Translations under genes and position numbers: made by a program
Part shown: positions 1 to 6,269 of the stretch, one piece after another
How positions within the stretch are numbered: position 1 is the stretch's first letter
Layout: every line of letters starts with the position of its first letter
Notes under the pieces: model-generated
Seen by the model: the letters and a program-made list of their open reading frames with translations, nothing else
The model's database searches: none
Told to the model about the DNA's origin: nothing
DNA from: Thermodesulfatator sp.
GTDB taxonomy: Bacteria > Desulfobacterota > Thermodesulfobacteria > Thermodesulfobacteriales > Thermodesulfobacteriaceae
Reading direction: 5' to 3'
DNA length: 16,132 bases
NCBI GenBank assembly: GCA_003978075.1
Contig: QOAM01000018.1
Location: 1-16,132 of the forward strand

Positions 1-182
1 AGAGGGGCAGCCAGGAGGCAAATTATGGTTATGAGGGTTCTCCATGTTCCTAGATTTTGACCCCTCTCCTGGCCGCCTGGAAGATACCTCTGTGGAGTTT
101 TTTCCATCTCGAGTCGGAATTCTCCGCAGCTAACAGGTCTCTGAGGCAGGTCGGCTTGTTGAAAAAGGGGGGGAGATGTAGT
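1..182 (+). promoter_or_regulatory. Candidate leader region upstream of leuB with nested inverted repeats
   Basis: No confident gene lies here. Bases 1-7 (AGAGGGG) are complementary to 61-67, and bases 10-17 (GCCAGGAG) are perfectly complementary to 66-73. These two pairings are mutually exclusive. The second would bury an AGGAGG Shine-Dalgarno at 13-18, which stands 6 nt before a short frame at 25-60. A run of seven G at 167-173 followed by AG can pair (171-175) with CTCCC at 191-195 and so compete with the hairpin at 183-219. This looks like an attenuation leader. The upstream gene is outside the window, so part of this stretch may be the tail of that gene. No TPP, T-box or other named riboswitch consensus was recognised. 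Confidence 0.35.
25..60 (+). CDS. Possible 11-residue leader peptide (MVMRVLHVPRF)
   Basis: ATG at 25 follows AGGAGG at 13-18 with 6 nt spacing, and the frame stops with TGA at 58-60. The peptide has three Val and one Leu among eleven residues, which would suit a branched-chain amino-acid sensing leader ahead of leuB, though the enrichment is modest. The stop lies directly before the complementary stretch at 61-73, so a translating ribosome would disturb the upstream pairings. Caution: the same frame is open to the left edge of the window, so this could instead be the last residues of an upstream gene. Confidence 0.25.
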   Translation: MVMRVLHVPRF

Positions 183-219
183 AAAAGGGCCTCCCAAGTA
201 AGCTGTAAGGAGGCCTTTT
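183..219 (+). terminator. Attenuator-like hairpin that covers the leuB ribosome binding site
   Basis: The arm at 183-194 (AAAAGGGCCTCC) pairs with 209-219 (GGAGGCCTTTT), giving 11 bp with one bulged G and a 14-nt loop. Five T (216-220) end directly at the leuB ATG. The 3' arm contains the AAGGAGG Shine-Dalgarno (207-213). The structure could work as an intrinsic terminator, as a translation-blocking hairpin, or both. The pairing is directly visible; the regulatory role is inferred. Confidence 0.5.
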
Positions 220-220
220 T

Positions 221-1303
221 ATGAACCAAAAAAGGGTTTATCGCCTTGCGGTTATTCCCGGGGATGGGACCGGTCCGGAGGTTATTCGAGAAGGAGTAAA
301 GGTGCTCCAGGTTGCGGCTGAACGCTTTGGCTTCAAATTGGATCTCACCTACTTGGACTGGGGGGGAGAGCGCTTCTTGCGCACCGGGGAAACCATCCCC
401 CAGGGAGGCATCGAGGAACTCCAGAGGCACGACGCCATCTACCTCGGGGCTATCGGCCACCCCAAGGTGAAGCCCGGAATCCTGGAAAAGGGCATCCTTC
501 TGCGCATCCGCTTCGAGCTCGACCAGTACATCAACCTCCGCCCGGTCAAGCTCTACCCCGGGGTCTGGACCCCTATCAAAGACAAGGGGCCGGAGGACAT
601 AGACTTCGTGGTCATCCGGGAAAACACCGAGGGACTTTATGCGGGAAGCGGGGGGTTTTTGCGCAAGGGGACCCCTTATGAGGTGGCCATCCAGGAGTCC
701 ATCAACACCCGCTTCGGAGTGGAGCGCTGCATCCGCTTCGCCTTTGAGTACTGCCGCAAGCGCAACAAGAAAAAGAAGCTCACCCTGGTGGGCAAGACCA
801 ACGTCCTCACCTATGCCTGGGACCTCTGGGAGAGGGTCTTTTACGAGGTGGCCCAGGAATATCCGGACATTGAAACCGATTACGCCCACGTGGACGCCAC
901 CTGCATGTGGTTCGTGAAGAACCCCGAGTGGTTTGACGTGATCGTCACGGACAACATGTTCGGGGACATCATCACCGACCTCGGGGCCATGATCCAGGGA
1001 GGGATGGGGATCGCCGCCGGGGGGAACATCAACCCCCAGGGGGTCTCCATGTTTGAGCCCATCGGGGGTTCGGCCCCCAAGTATGCCGGAAAGAACGTCA
1101 TCAATCCGCTGGCGGCCATCTGTGCGGGGATGATGCTGCTTGAGCACCTGGGGGAGGAGGAGGCGGCCCGGGCCATCGAGAAGGCGGTCATCAAGGTCTG
1201 CCGCGACCACTTAAAAAGCCTTGCGGCTGGGAAGATGGGCTACACCACGAGCGAGGTGGGGGATCTCGTGGCCGACTACACCGCCAAGGGGGTGGAGCTC
1301 TGA
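221..1303 (+). CDS. leuB: 3-isopropylmalate dehydrogenase (beta-decarboxylating dehydrogenase family)
   Basis: A 360-residue cytosolic enzyme of the isopropylmalate/isocitrate/tartrate dehydrogenase family. The expected reaction is oxidative decarboxylation of 3-isopropylmalate to 2-oxoisocaproate in leucine synthesis. Visible family signatures are the N-terminal VIPGDGTGPEV, the substrate-arginine segment RFELDQYINLRP (about 97-108), IRENTEGLYAG (132-142), the catalytic-lysine segment VGKTNVL (190-196), the metal-binding TDNMFGDIITD (243-253) and the coenzyme loop GGSAPKYAGKNVINP (282-296). That loop carries Lys-Tyr (287-288), where classical NAD-type LeuB usually has Asp-Ile. The start is supported by AAGGAGG at 207-213, 7 nt upstream. 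The stop overlaps the next start by one base. A tartrate or related hydroxyacid dehydrogenase is the main alternative. Confidence 0.85.
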   Translation: MNQKRVYRLAVIPGDGTGPEVIREGVKVLQVAAERFGFKLDLTYLDWGGERFLRTGETIPQGGIEELQRHDAIYLGAIGHPKVKPGILEKGILLRIRFELDQYINLRPVKLYPGVWTPIKDKGPEDIDFVVIRENTEGLYAGSGGFLRKGTPYEVAIQESINTRFGVERCIRFAFEYCRKRNKKKKLTLVGKTNVLTYAWDLWERVFYEVAQEYPDIETDYAHVDATCMWFVKNPEWFDVIVTDNMFGDIITDLGAMIQGGMGIAAGGNINPQGVSMFEPIGGSAPKYAGKNVINPLAAICAGMMLLEHLGEEEAARAIEKAVIKVCRDHLKSLAAGKMGYTTSEVGDLVADYTAKGVEL

Positions 1304-2604
1304 TGACCGAGCTTGAAGCGGCGCGGACGGGTAGTATCACCGAGGCCATGCGCCGGGCCGCGGAGGCCGAGGGGGTCTCCCCGGAATTCATCCGGGAGGG
1401 GGTGGCTCGGGGGACCATCGTCCTCCTCAAGGCCCGTCAGAGCGGGCGGGTGGTGGCCGTGGGGGAGGGGGTGCGCACCAAGGTCAACGCCTCCATCGGG
1501 ACCTCAAGTCATCTCTGCGATCCGGAGCTGGAGAAGCGCAAGGCCCGGCTGGCCGAGGCCCACGGGGCAGACACCCTCATGGACCTTTCGGCCGCCGGGG
1601 ATCTCGACCGCATCCGGCGCGAGATCATCGAAAGCGTCTCCCTTCCCGTGGGAAACGTCCCCCTTTACCAGGCCTTCTGCGAGACCCTGAGGGAGCACGG
1701 CGATCCCGCCCGGCTCGACCCGGAATATCTCTTTGAGCTCATCGAAAGGCAGTGCGCCGACGGCATCTCCTTCATGGCCATCCACTGCGGGATCAACCTC
1801 TTTACCCTGGAGCGCCTCAGGGCCCAGGGCTACCGTTACGGGGGCCTGGTCTCCAAGGGCGGGGCCCTCATGGCCCAGTGGATGGTCCGGAACGGCCGGG
1901 AAAATCCTCTTTACGAGGAGTTCGATCGGCTTCTGGAGATCCTCAAGCGCTACGACACGGTCCTTTCCCTGGGAAACGGGCTGCGGGCCGGGGCCATCCA
2001 CGATTCCCTGGATCGGGCCCAGGTGGCCGAGCTTCTGATCAACTGCGAGCTGGCAGATAGGGCCCGCGAGGCCGGCTGTCAGGTGATGGTGGAAGGGCCG
2101 GGACACGTGCCGCTTGACGAGATCGAGACCTCGGTGCGGCTGGCCAAGAAGATGAGCGGCGGGGCCCCGCATTACATGCTGGGCCCGCTTCCCTGCGATG
2201 TGGGGGCCAGCCAGGACCACATCACCGCCGCGGTGGGGGCAGCCCTTTCGGCGGCCTACGGGGCGGACCTCATCTGCTATGTCACTCCGGCCGAGCACCT
2301 GGGTCTCCCCAACGAGGAGGACGTGGTGACGGGGCTGCGGGCGGCGCGGCTTGCGGCCCATATCGGGGACACGGTGAAACTCCGGGGCCGGGCCGACGAG
2401 AGGGACCGGGCGGTGAGCAAGGCCCGGCGCGACCTCCAGTGGTCCGAACACCTGCGGCACCTCCTCTTTCCCGAGGAGGCCCGAAGGTTCGTGGAAGAGA
2501 GAAAGTCCGTCCGGGGCAAGCGCTGCTCCATGTGCGGGGATCTCTGCGCCCTGGATCAGGCCGAGGTGGTCTTCCACGATTTCCTTTCCCCGGGAAAGAA
2601 GTAG
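1303..2604 (+). CDS. thiC: ThiC-family radical SAM synthase: HMP-phosphate synthase or BzaF-like 5-hydroxybenzimidazole synthase
   Basis: A 433-residue protein of the short ThiC type. ThiC converts aminoimidazole ribotide to hydroxymethylpyrimidine phosphate for thiamine; its paralogue BzaF converts the same substrate to 5-hydroxybenzimidazole for cobamides. Clear family landmarks are GTSSHLCD (66-73), VGNVPLYQA (116-124), IHCG (160-163), SKGGA (184-188), VMVEGPGHVP (261-270, zinc His268) and CYVTPAEHLGLPN (325-337, zinc His332). The C-terminal cluster cysteines are C408, C411 and C415 (CSMCGDLC). Several core motifs diverge: GPLPCDVGASQDH (294-306) where common ThiC reads approximately GPLVTDIAPGYDH, and LGNGLRAGAI for LGDGLRPG. 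The cysteine spacing CX2CX3C also differs from the classical CX2CX4C. Its ATG overlaps the leuB stop. No TPP riboswitch was found, so the exact product is open. Confidence 0.85.
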   Translation: MTELEAARTGSITEAMRRAAEAEGVSPEFIREGVARGTIVLLKARQSGRVVAVGEGVRTKVNASIGTSSHLCDPELEKRKARLAEAHGADTLMDLSAAGDLDRIRREIIESVSLPVGNVPLYQAFCETLREHGDPARLDPEYLFELIERQCADGISFMAIHCGINLFTLERLRAQGYRYGGLVSKGGALMAQWMVRNGRENPLYEEFDRLLEILKRYDTVLSLGNGLRAGAIHDSLDRAQVAELLINCELADRAREAGCQVMVEGPGHVPLDEIETSVRLAKKMSGGAPHYMLGPLPCDVGASQDHITAAVGAALSAAYGADLICYVTPAEHLGLPNEEDVVTGLRAARLAAHIGDTVKLRGRADERDRAVSKARRDLQWSEHLRHLLFPEEARRFVEERKSVRGKRCSMCGDLCALDQAEVVFHDFLSPGKK

Positions 2605-2620
2605 CCTTAAAATCCTCTCC

Positions 2621-4144
2621 ATGGACCTTCGTTTTCTCCTTCGGGATTGGCCCGGGCCGGTGGAAGAGACCCTGGAAGAAGTCGCCCGCAGGGAAAGGAT
2701 CTTCCTTACCGGCGGGGCGGTGAGGGATCTCCTTCTGGGAAGGCCGGTGAAGGATCTGGACCTCACCGTGCTTTCCCGCGCTCCGGAGGACCTGGCCCGG
2801 GAGCTTGCCCAGGCCTTGGGCTGGGCCCTCGTACCCCTTCATGAGGACTTCGGGGTCTATCGGGTCACCCGGGAAGGCTACACCCTGGATGTTACTGGCC
2901 TCAGGCCCGGGGCCCGGACCCTGGAGGAGGACCTGCGCCTGCGGGACTTCACCCTGAACGCTCTGGCGGTCGCTCTTTCCGAGGCCCTGGAGAGGCCCCC
3001 GGAGGCCTGGCCCCTTATTGATCCCTGCGGAGGGCTTTCCGACCTCTGGGCCCGGCGCCTCCGGGCCCCGGACCGCCGGAATCTTCTCGAGGATCCCCTG
3101 CGTCTCCTCCGGGCCTATCGCTTTTTCGCCCAGGACTACGGGGAGATCGAGCCCGAGACCCGGGGCTGGATCTGCGAGACGGCCCCGGAGCTTCTGCGGG
3201 TGGCTGCGGAAAGGATCGCCGCAGAGCTCCTTCTCGTCCTGGAGACCCCGCGGGCGGCTAAGGCTTTTTCTTTGATGGACTCCGACGGGGTCTTTCCGGT
3301 GCTCTTTCCGGAGCTAGAAGAAGGGCGCGGGGTGCCCCAGCCAGACTATCACCACCTGGATGTCTTGGGGCACGGTTTGGAAACTTTGCACCAGCTTGAG
3401 GAGATCCTCCGGGAGCCCTCACGCTACCTTCCGCCGGAAATCCCTGTGGAGGAGGCCCTTTCCGAAAAGGAGGCCCTTTGGGCCCTGAAACTCTCCGCCC
3501 TCTTTCACGACGCAGGAAAGAGTCGCACCTTTGCCCCGGCCGGGACCCGCGCTCCCCGGATCACCTTTTACGAGCACGAAAGGGTCTCGGTGGAGATGTT
3601 TGAGGCCTGGGCCGAACGTCTGCGGCTCCCCAAGTCCCTGATAAAGCGCGCGGCAAGACTTATCCGGCACCACATGCGCCCCTTCTTCCTCCTGGAGCTG
3701 GCCGAGGAGGAAAGACTCACCCCTCGGGCCAAGCGGAGACTCCTGAGGGATGTTCCGGACTATCCCCTTCTTTTTCTTCTGGCCCTGGCCGACGCCCTTT
3801 CCGCCCGGGGCCCGGCCTCGGAGCCGGACACCGCCCGGCGTCTTTCCGCCCTCTTCGAGGACCTTCACCGCTTCGCCCAAGAGGTCCTGGCCCCGGCGGA
3901 AAGAGAGCGCCTCCTCACCGGACACGACCTCATCGCCCTGGGTTTGAAGCCCGGGCCGATCTTTCGGAAGATCTTGGAGGCTGTGGAGGAGGCCCGGGTG
4001 GAGGGGCTGGTGAAGGATCGGGAGCAGGCCCTGGCCTTTGTCCAGGCATGCCTGCAGGAAAAGGCCTTTTTCTTTGGAGATCGCTCTGAACCTCTAAAAG
4101 AGTCTGAGGGCTTTTCCCGAGAGGTGAAAGAGCAAAAGAGATGA
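2621..4144 (+). CDS. cca: tRNA CCA-adding enzyme / poly(A) polymerase family nucleotidyltransferase with HD domain
   Basis: A 507-residue class II nucleotidyltransferase fused to an HD phosphohydrolase domain. The head carries FLTGGAVRDLLLG (28-40), the metal-binding DLDL (45-48), a third carboxylate in YTLDVTG (about D90), LRDFTLNALA (107-116) and the nucleotide-recognition helix EDPLRLLRAYRF (157-168). The HD domain follows, with FHDAGK (295-300) and later RHHMRP (349-354). Likely roles are maturation or repair of the tRNA 3' CCA end, with the HD part possibly trimming 2',3'-cyclic phosphates. In lineages with split enzymes it could be only the CC- or A-adding partner; the sequence alone does not decide this. 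It starts 16 nt after thiC without an obvious Shine-Dalgarno and overlaps the next gene by 4 nt (ATGA), which suggests translational coupling. Confidence 0.85.
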   Translation: MDLRFLLRDWPGPVEETLEEVARRERIFLTGGAVRDLLLGRPVKDLDLTVLSRAPEDLARELAQALGWALVPLHEDFGVYRVTREGYTLDVTGLRPGARTLEEDLRLRDFTLNALAVALSEALERPPEAWPLIDPCGGLSDLWARRLRAPDRRNLLEDPLRLLRAYRFFAQDYGEIEPETRGWICETAPELLRVAAERIAAELLLVLETPRAAKAFSLMDSDGVFPVLFPELEEGRGVPQPDYHHLDVLGHGLETLHQLEEILREPSRYLPPEIPVEEALSEKEALWALKLSALFHDAGKSRTFAPAGTRAPRITFYEHERVSVEMFEAWAERLRLPKSLIKRAARLIRHHMRPFFLLELAEEERLTPRAKRRLLRDVPDYPLLFLLALADALSARGPASEPDTARRLSALFEDLHRFAQEVLAPAERERLLTGHDLIALGLKPGPIFRKILEAVEEARVEGLVKDREQALAFVQACLQEKAFFFGDRSEPLKESEGFSREVKEQKR

Positions 4145-5433
4145 AGCTTTATCCCGGGCCAGAAGGTCAGCCGCGGCTTCTCTTTGCCGACCCCCAGGGG
4201 CGTCTTTACGACCATCCGGAGCTTTTGGCCTTGGGACTTTCCGGCCACGATCTGGTACTGCCGGAGCCGGAGGACTTTCGTCCTTTACCCCAAGGCTCGG
4301 CCCTTTATGTCCTTCCAGAGCGCCATCCCCTAGGCCTCGACCCCTCCAGCGGGACCCCGGTGGTCCTCACCGAGAATCCCTTTCGTCCGGGGGAGCCGGC
4401 TTGGGCGGTGGCGGCTTTTCTGGCCCCGGCTCATACCCAGCTCTACCTCTCTCCCTACGAGCCCGCACGGGAAGATCTTACCCCCCTTCCCCTCTATTCC
4501 TACGCCTGCGTGGGCTGGTGGCGGGGGCGCTTCTGGGCCACAGCCTTTCGCTCCGACTGGGACCCCCGACAGGAGGCTCGAAGATTCGATCCTCAGCGTA
4601 TAGAGAGGGCGGCGGAGCGGATGCTCAGGGCCTTTCCCGGAAATCGCCTGGTGCGGCACCTGGTGGAAAACTGCGTACGGCGCTACCGGTGCCCGGCGGC
4701 CCGCAATTTTGTCCTGAGGCGGTTTGAGGCCCCGGTGCCGGTCTCCCGGAGCTGTAACGCCCGCTGTCTGGGTTGCCTTTCGGAACAGCCTGCAGAAGGC
4801 CCTCCCGCGGCCCAGGAGAGGATTAGTTTCGTACCGCAGCCGGAAGAAATCGCCGAGGCCATGATCCCCCACCTCCGCCGCCCAGGACCGGTGATGATCT
4901 CTTTCGGACAGGGTTGTGAAGGGGAGCCTCTCTTGGAGTCCCGGATTATAGAAAAGGCCATCCTCCTTATTCGCCGGGCCACCTCCCGGGGGACCATCAA
5001 TCTCAATACTAACGGGAGTCTTCCCGAGGCCCTGGAACGTCTGGTGCGTGCGGGTCTGGATAGCGTCCGGATCAGTTTGCCCAGCGCCCGACCCGAGTAT
5101 CACCGGCGCTATTTTCGGCCCCGGGGTTGGAGCCTCTCGGAGGTGGCCGAAGGCATCCGGATCCTCAAGGCCGCGCGTTGCTTCGTCTCCCTCAATTATT
5201 TCGTGTTTCCGGGCTTTACGGATCAGCCGGAAGAGCTTGAGGCTCTCAGCGAGCTCCTTTCTCTGGGAGTGGACTTCCTCCAGCTGCGCAACCTGGCCAT
5301 CGATCCCCTGTGGTTTCTTGCGGAAATGGAGATTCCTCCAGGCGAGGCCTTAGGAATCCGTACCTGGCTCTCGGAGCTGCGGCGCCGTTTTCCCGGTCTG
5401 CGCTTCGGTTACTTCAATCCCTATCTGCGCTAG
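4141..5433 (+). CDS. Radical SAM protein of unknown substrate with a long N-terminal extension
   Basis: A 430-residue protein. The radical SAM cluster motif CNARCLGC (C205, C209, C212; CX3CX2C) comes unusually late. It is followed by the S-adenosylmethionine-binding FGQGCEGEPLL (255-265), NLNTNG (287-292), a strand-like DSVRISLPS (307-315) and LNYFVFPGF (351-359), typical of the half-barrel fold. About 190 residues precede the cluster and match no domain I recognise; they contain paired cysteines near 178 and 184. The C-terminus lacks the SPASM-type cysteine cluster, so it is not an obvious peptide-maturase. Its position between a tRNA nucleotidyltransferase and queF hints at RNA modification or cofactor work, but this is only context. 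The start overlaps the cca stop by 4 nt. Confidence 0.8.
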   Translation: MKLYPGPEGQPRLLFADPQGRLYDHPELLALGLSGHDLVLPEPEDFRPLPQGSALYVLPERHPLGLDPSSGTPVVLTENPFRPGEPAWAVAAFLAPAHTQLYLSPYEPAREDLTPLPLYSYACVGWWRGRFWATAFRSDWDPRQEARRFDPQRIERAAERMLRAFPGNRLVRHLVENCVRRYRCPAARNFVLRRFEAPVPVSRSCNARCLGCLSEQPAEGPPAAQERISFVPQPEEIAEAMIPHLRRPGPVMISFGQGCEGEPLLESRIIEKAILLIRRATSRGTINLNTNGSLPEALERLVRAGLDSVRISLPSARPEYHRRYFRPRGWSLSEVAEGIRILKAARCFVSLNYFVFPGFTDQPEELEALSELLSLGVDFLQLRNLAIDPLWFLAEMEIPPGEALGIRTWLSELRRRFPGLRFGYFNPYLR

Positions 5434-5504
5434 AAAGAGGCCTCAGGATATAGAAAACCGGTCTCTTTTGAGGTAAAGTGGGAGCATTCGCAAAGGAAAG
5501 ATCC
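5434..5504 (+). other. Intergenic gap before queF with a weak stem
   Basis: AAAGAG at 5434-5439 can pair with CTCTTT at 5463-5468, or alternatively CCTCA at 5441-5445 with TGAGG at 5469-5473. The gap does not match a preQ1 riboswitch consensus that I can recognise. It may simply be spacer between two co-transcribed genes. Confidence 0.2.
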
Positions 5505-5888
5505 ATGGCCCGGGAAGAAAAACGTTACGGAGAAAAGGCCATCGAGGAGGCCCAACTTGAGGCCTGGCCCAATCCCTATCCTGATCGGGATTACCTCATC
5601 GAAATCACCTTCCCGGAGTTCACCTGTCTCTGTCCCCGCTCCGGCTATCCGGACTTCGCCACCCTCAAAATCTCTTATATCCCGGATCAAAAGATCGTGG
5701 AATTGCGTTCCCTCAAACTCTGGCTTAACAAGTTTCGTTCCCGTTACATTTCCCACGAGGCCGCCACCAACGAGATCTTCGACGCCCTCTGGCAGCTCCT
5801 AAAACCCCGAAAACTCAAAGTGGTAGGGGATTTTCATCCCCGGGGAAATGTCCACACGGTGGTCACCGTGGAGAGGTCAAACTCTTGA
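5505..5888 (+). CDS. queF: NADPH-dependent 7-cyano-7-deazaguanine reductase (preQ0 reductase)
   Basis: A 127-residue single-domain QueF that reduces the nitrile of preQ0 to the aminomethyl group of preQ1 in queuosine biosynthesis. The catalytic cysteine lies in LCPRSGYPDFATL (Cys43), with the expected Asp50 and a downstream HE (Glu85). The QueF signature region reads ELRSLKLW (66-73), with Arg68 where the published motif usually has Lys, a conservative change. The C-terminal GDFHPRGN (108-115) also fits. I prefer ATG 5505 because AAGGAAAG at 5493-5500 is well placed; the in-frame GTG at 5478 would add nine residues without a ribosome binding site. Length agrees with unimodular Bacillus-type QueF. 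It follows the radical SAM gene by 71 nt. Confidence 0.9.
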   Translation: MAREEKRYGEKAIEEAQLEAWPNPYPDRDYLIEITFPEFTCLCPRSGYPDFATLKISYIPDQKIVELRSLKLWLNKFRSRYISHEAATNEIFDALWQLLKPRKLKVVGDFHPRGNVHTVVTVERSNS

Positions 5889-5903
5889 GGTTTACCTGGC
5901 CTT

Positions 5904-5918
5904 GCCCTTCGGGCTTTT
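5904..5918 (+). terminator. Weak intrinsic terminator candidate after queF
   Basis: GCCC, a TTC loop, GGGC and then TTTT lie 16 nt after the queF stop. The stem has only four G-C pairs, so it is marginal, although the position at the end of the plus-strand operon is right. Confidence 0.3.
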
Positions 5919-6156
5919 AGATCCTTTGAAGATTCCCAAAAAATCTAAAGGAAGGCCCTCTTCCCCTCCAAATGTCCCTAGAAGAGGGGTAAGCGAGAAG
6001 CTTTCTTTGAGCTCTTAGCATGGTCCTGGTTCCCCCTTTTCCGTAAGCTCTCTCGACCGGGAGCTCATCCGGAAGGATGGAAGGCTCCTTGAGGTCTTCC
6101 AGAGCAGGCTTTAAGACCCGGCATCGCTCTTGTAGGAGGCCTTCGCCATAAGGCGA
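5917..6156 (-). pseudogene. Possible remnant of a minus-strand gene (startless 79-codon frame)
   Basis: Reading leftwards from 6156, the frame runs 79 codons to a TAA at 5917-5919. It begins just after in-frame TGA and TAG codons and lacks ATG or GTG until deep inside (ATG at 6019-6021). The encoded residues look protein-like, for example LKEPSILPDELPVERAYGKG followed by a basic stretch, and codon choice resembles the neighbours. I recognise no family. A single frameshift could join it to the preceding frame on the same strand (roughly 6157-6310). It may equally be chance in GC-rich DNA. Confidence 0.2.
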
Positions 6157-6269
6157 CTATCATCCCTTGGACCTGATAGTCCTTGTGGCCTGTTTGTAAG
6201 TAGAGTGAGACCTTCGAAAAAGGTCCTTTCCCCTGGGGGTTTCGTTCCCGAAATCCTTTTTTATCCCAT

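Larger units (their letters stand above)
5889..6269. other. Convergent 381-bp gap rich in inverted repeats
   Basis: The gap lies between the ends of queF (plus) and larE (minus) and holds no confident gene. Visible perfect or near-perfect stems are: 5922-5934 with 5942-5952 (11 bp, 2-nt bulge); CCCTCTTC 5956-5963 with 5981-5988 (8 bp); TGAGCTC 6008-6014 with 6061-6067 (7 bp); CATCC 6066-6070 with GGATG 6075-6079; GGTCTT 6093-6098 with 6113-6118 (6 bp); GACTATCA 6155-6162 with 6174-6181 (8 bp); GACCTT 6209-6214 with 6220-6225 (6 bp). This could be a structured RNA, a decayed mobile element or the wreck of a gene. None is proven and the transcribed strand is unknown. Confidence 0.4.

Noticed and set aside
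61..220. TPP riboswitch or T-box in the leader
   Set aside because: The CUGAGA and GCGUAGGGA-type TPP elements and the T-box TGGNACCGCG sequence are missing.
50..1210. Long minus-strand open frame of 386 codons opposite leuB
   Set aside because: It mirrors a well-supported gene; the product is a low-complexity Gly/Pro/His/Asp-rich translation typical of antisense frames in GC-rich DNA.
2584..2598. Terminator at the end of the thiC-family gene
   Set aside because: The CTTTCCC/GGGAAAG palindrome has a one-base loop, lies in coding sequence and has no T run after it.
1504..2766. Minus-strand open frame of 420 codons opposite the thiC-family gene
   Set aside because: Antisense of a gene with clear motifs; no recognisable domain and no ribosome binding site.
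5478..5504. GTG start of queF at 5478
   Set aside because: No Shine-Dalgarno before it, while AAGGAAAG precedes ATG 5505 at good spacing.
5434..5504. preQ1 riboswitch before queF
   Set aside because: No match to the class I hairpin plus A-rich tail or to the class II layout.
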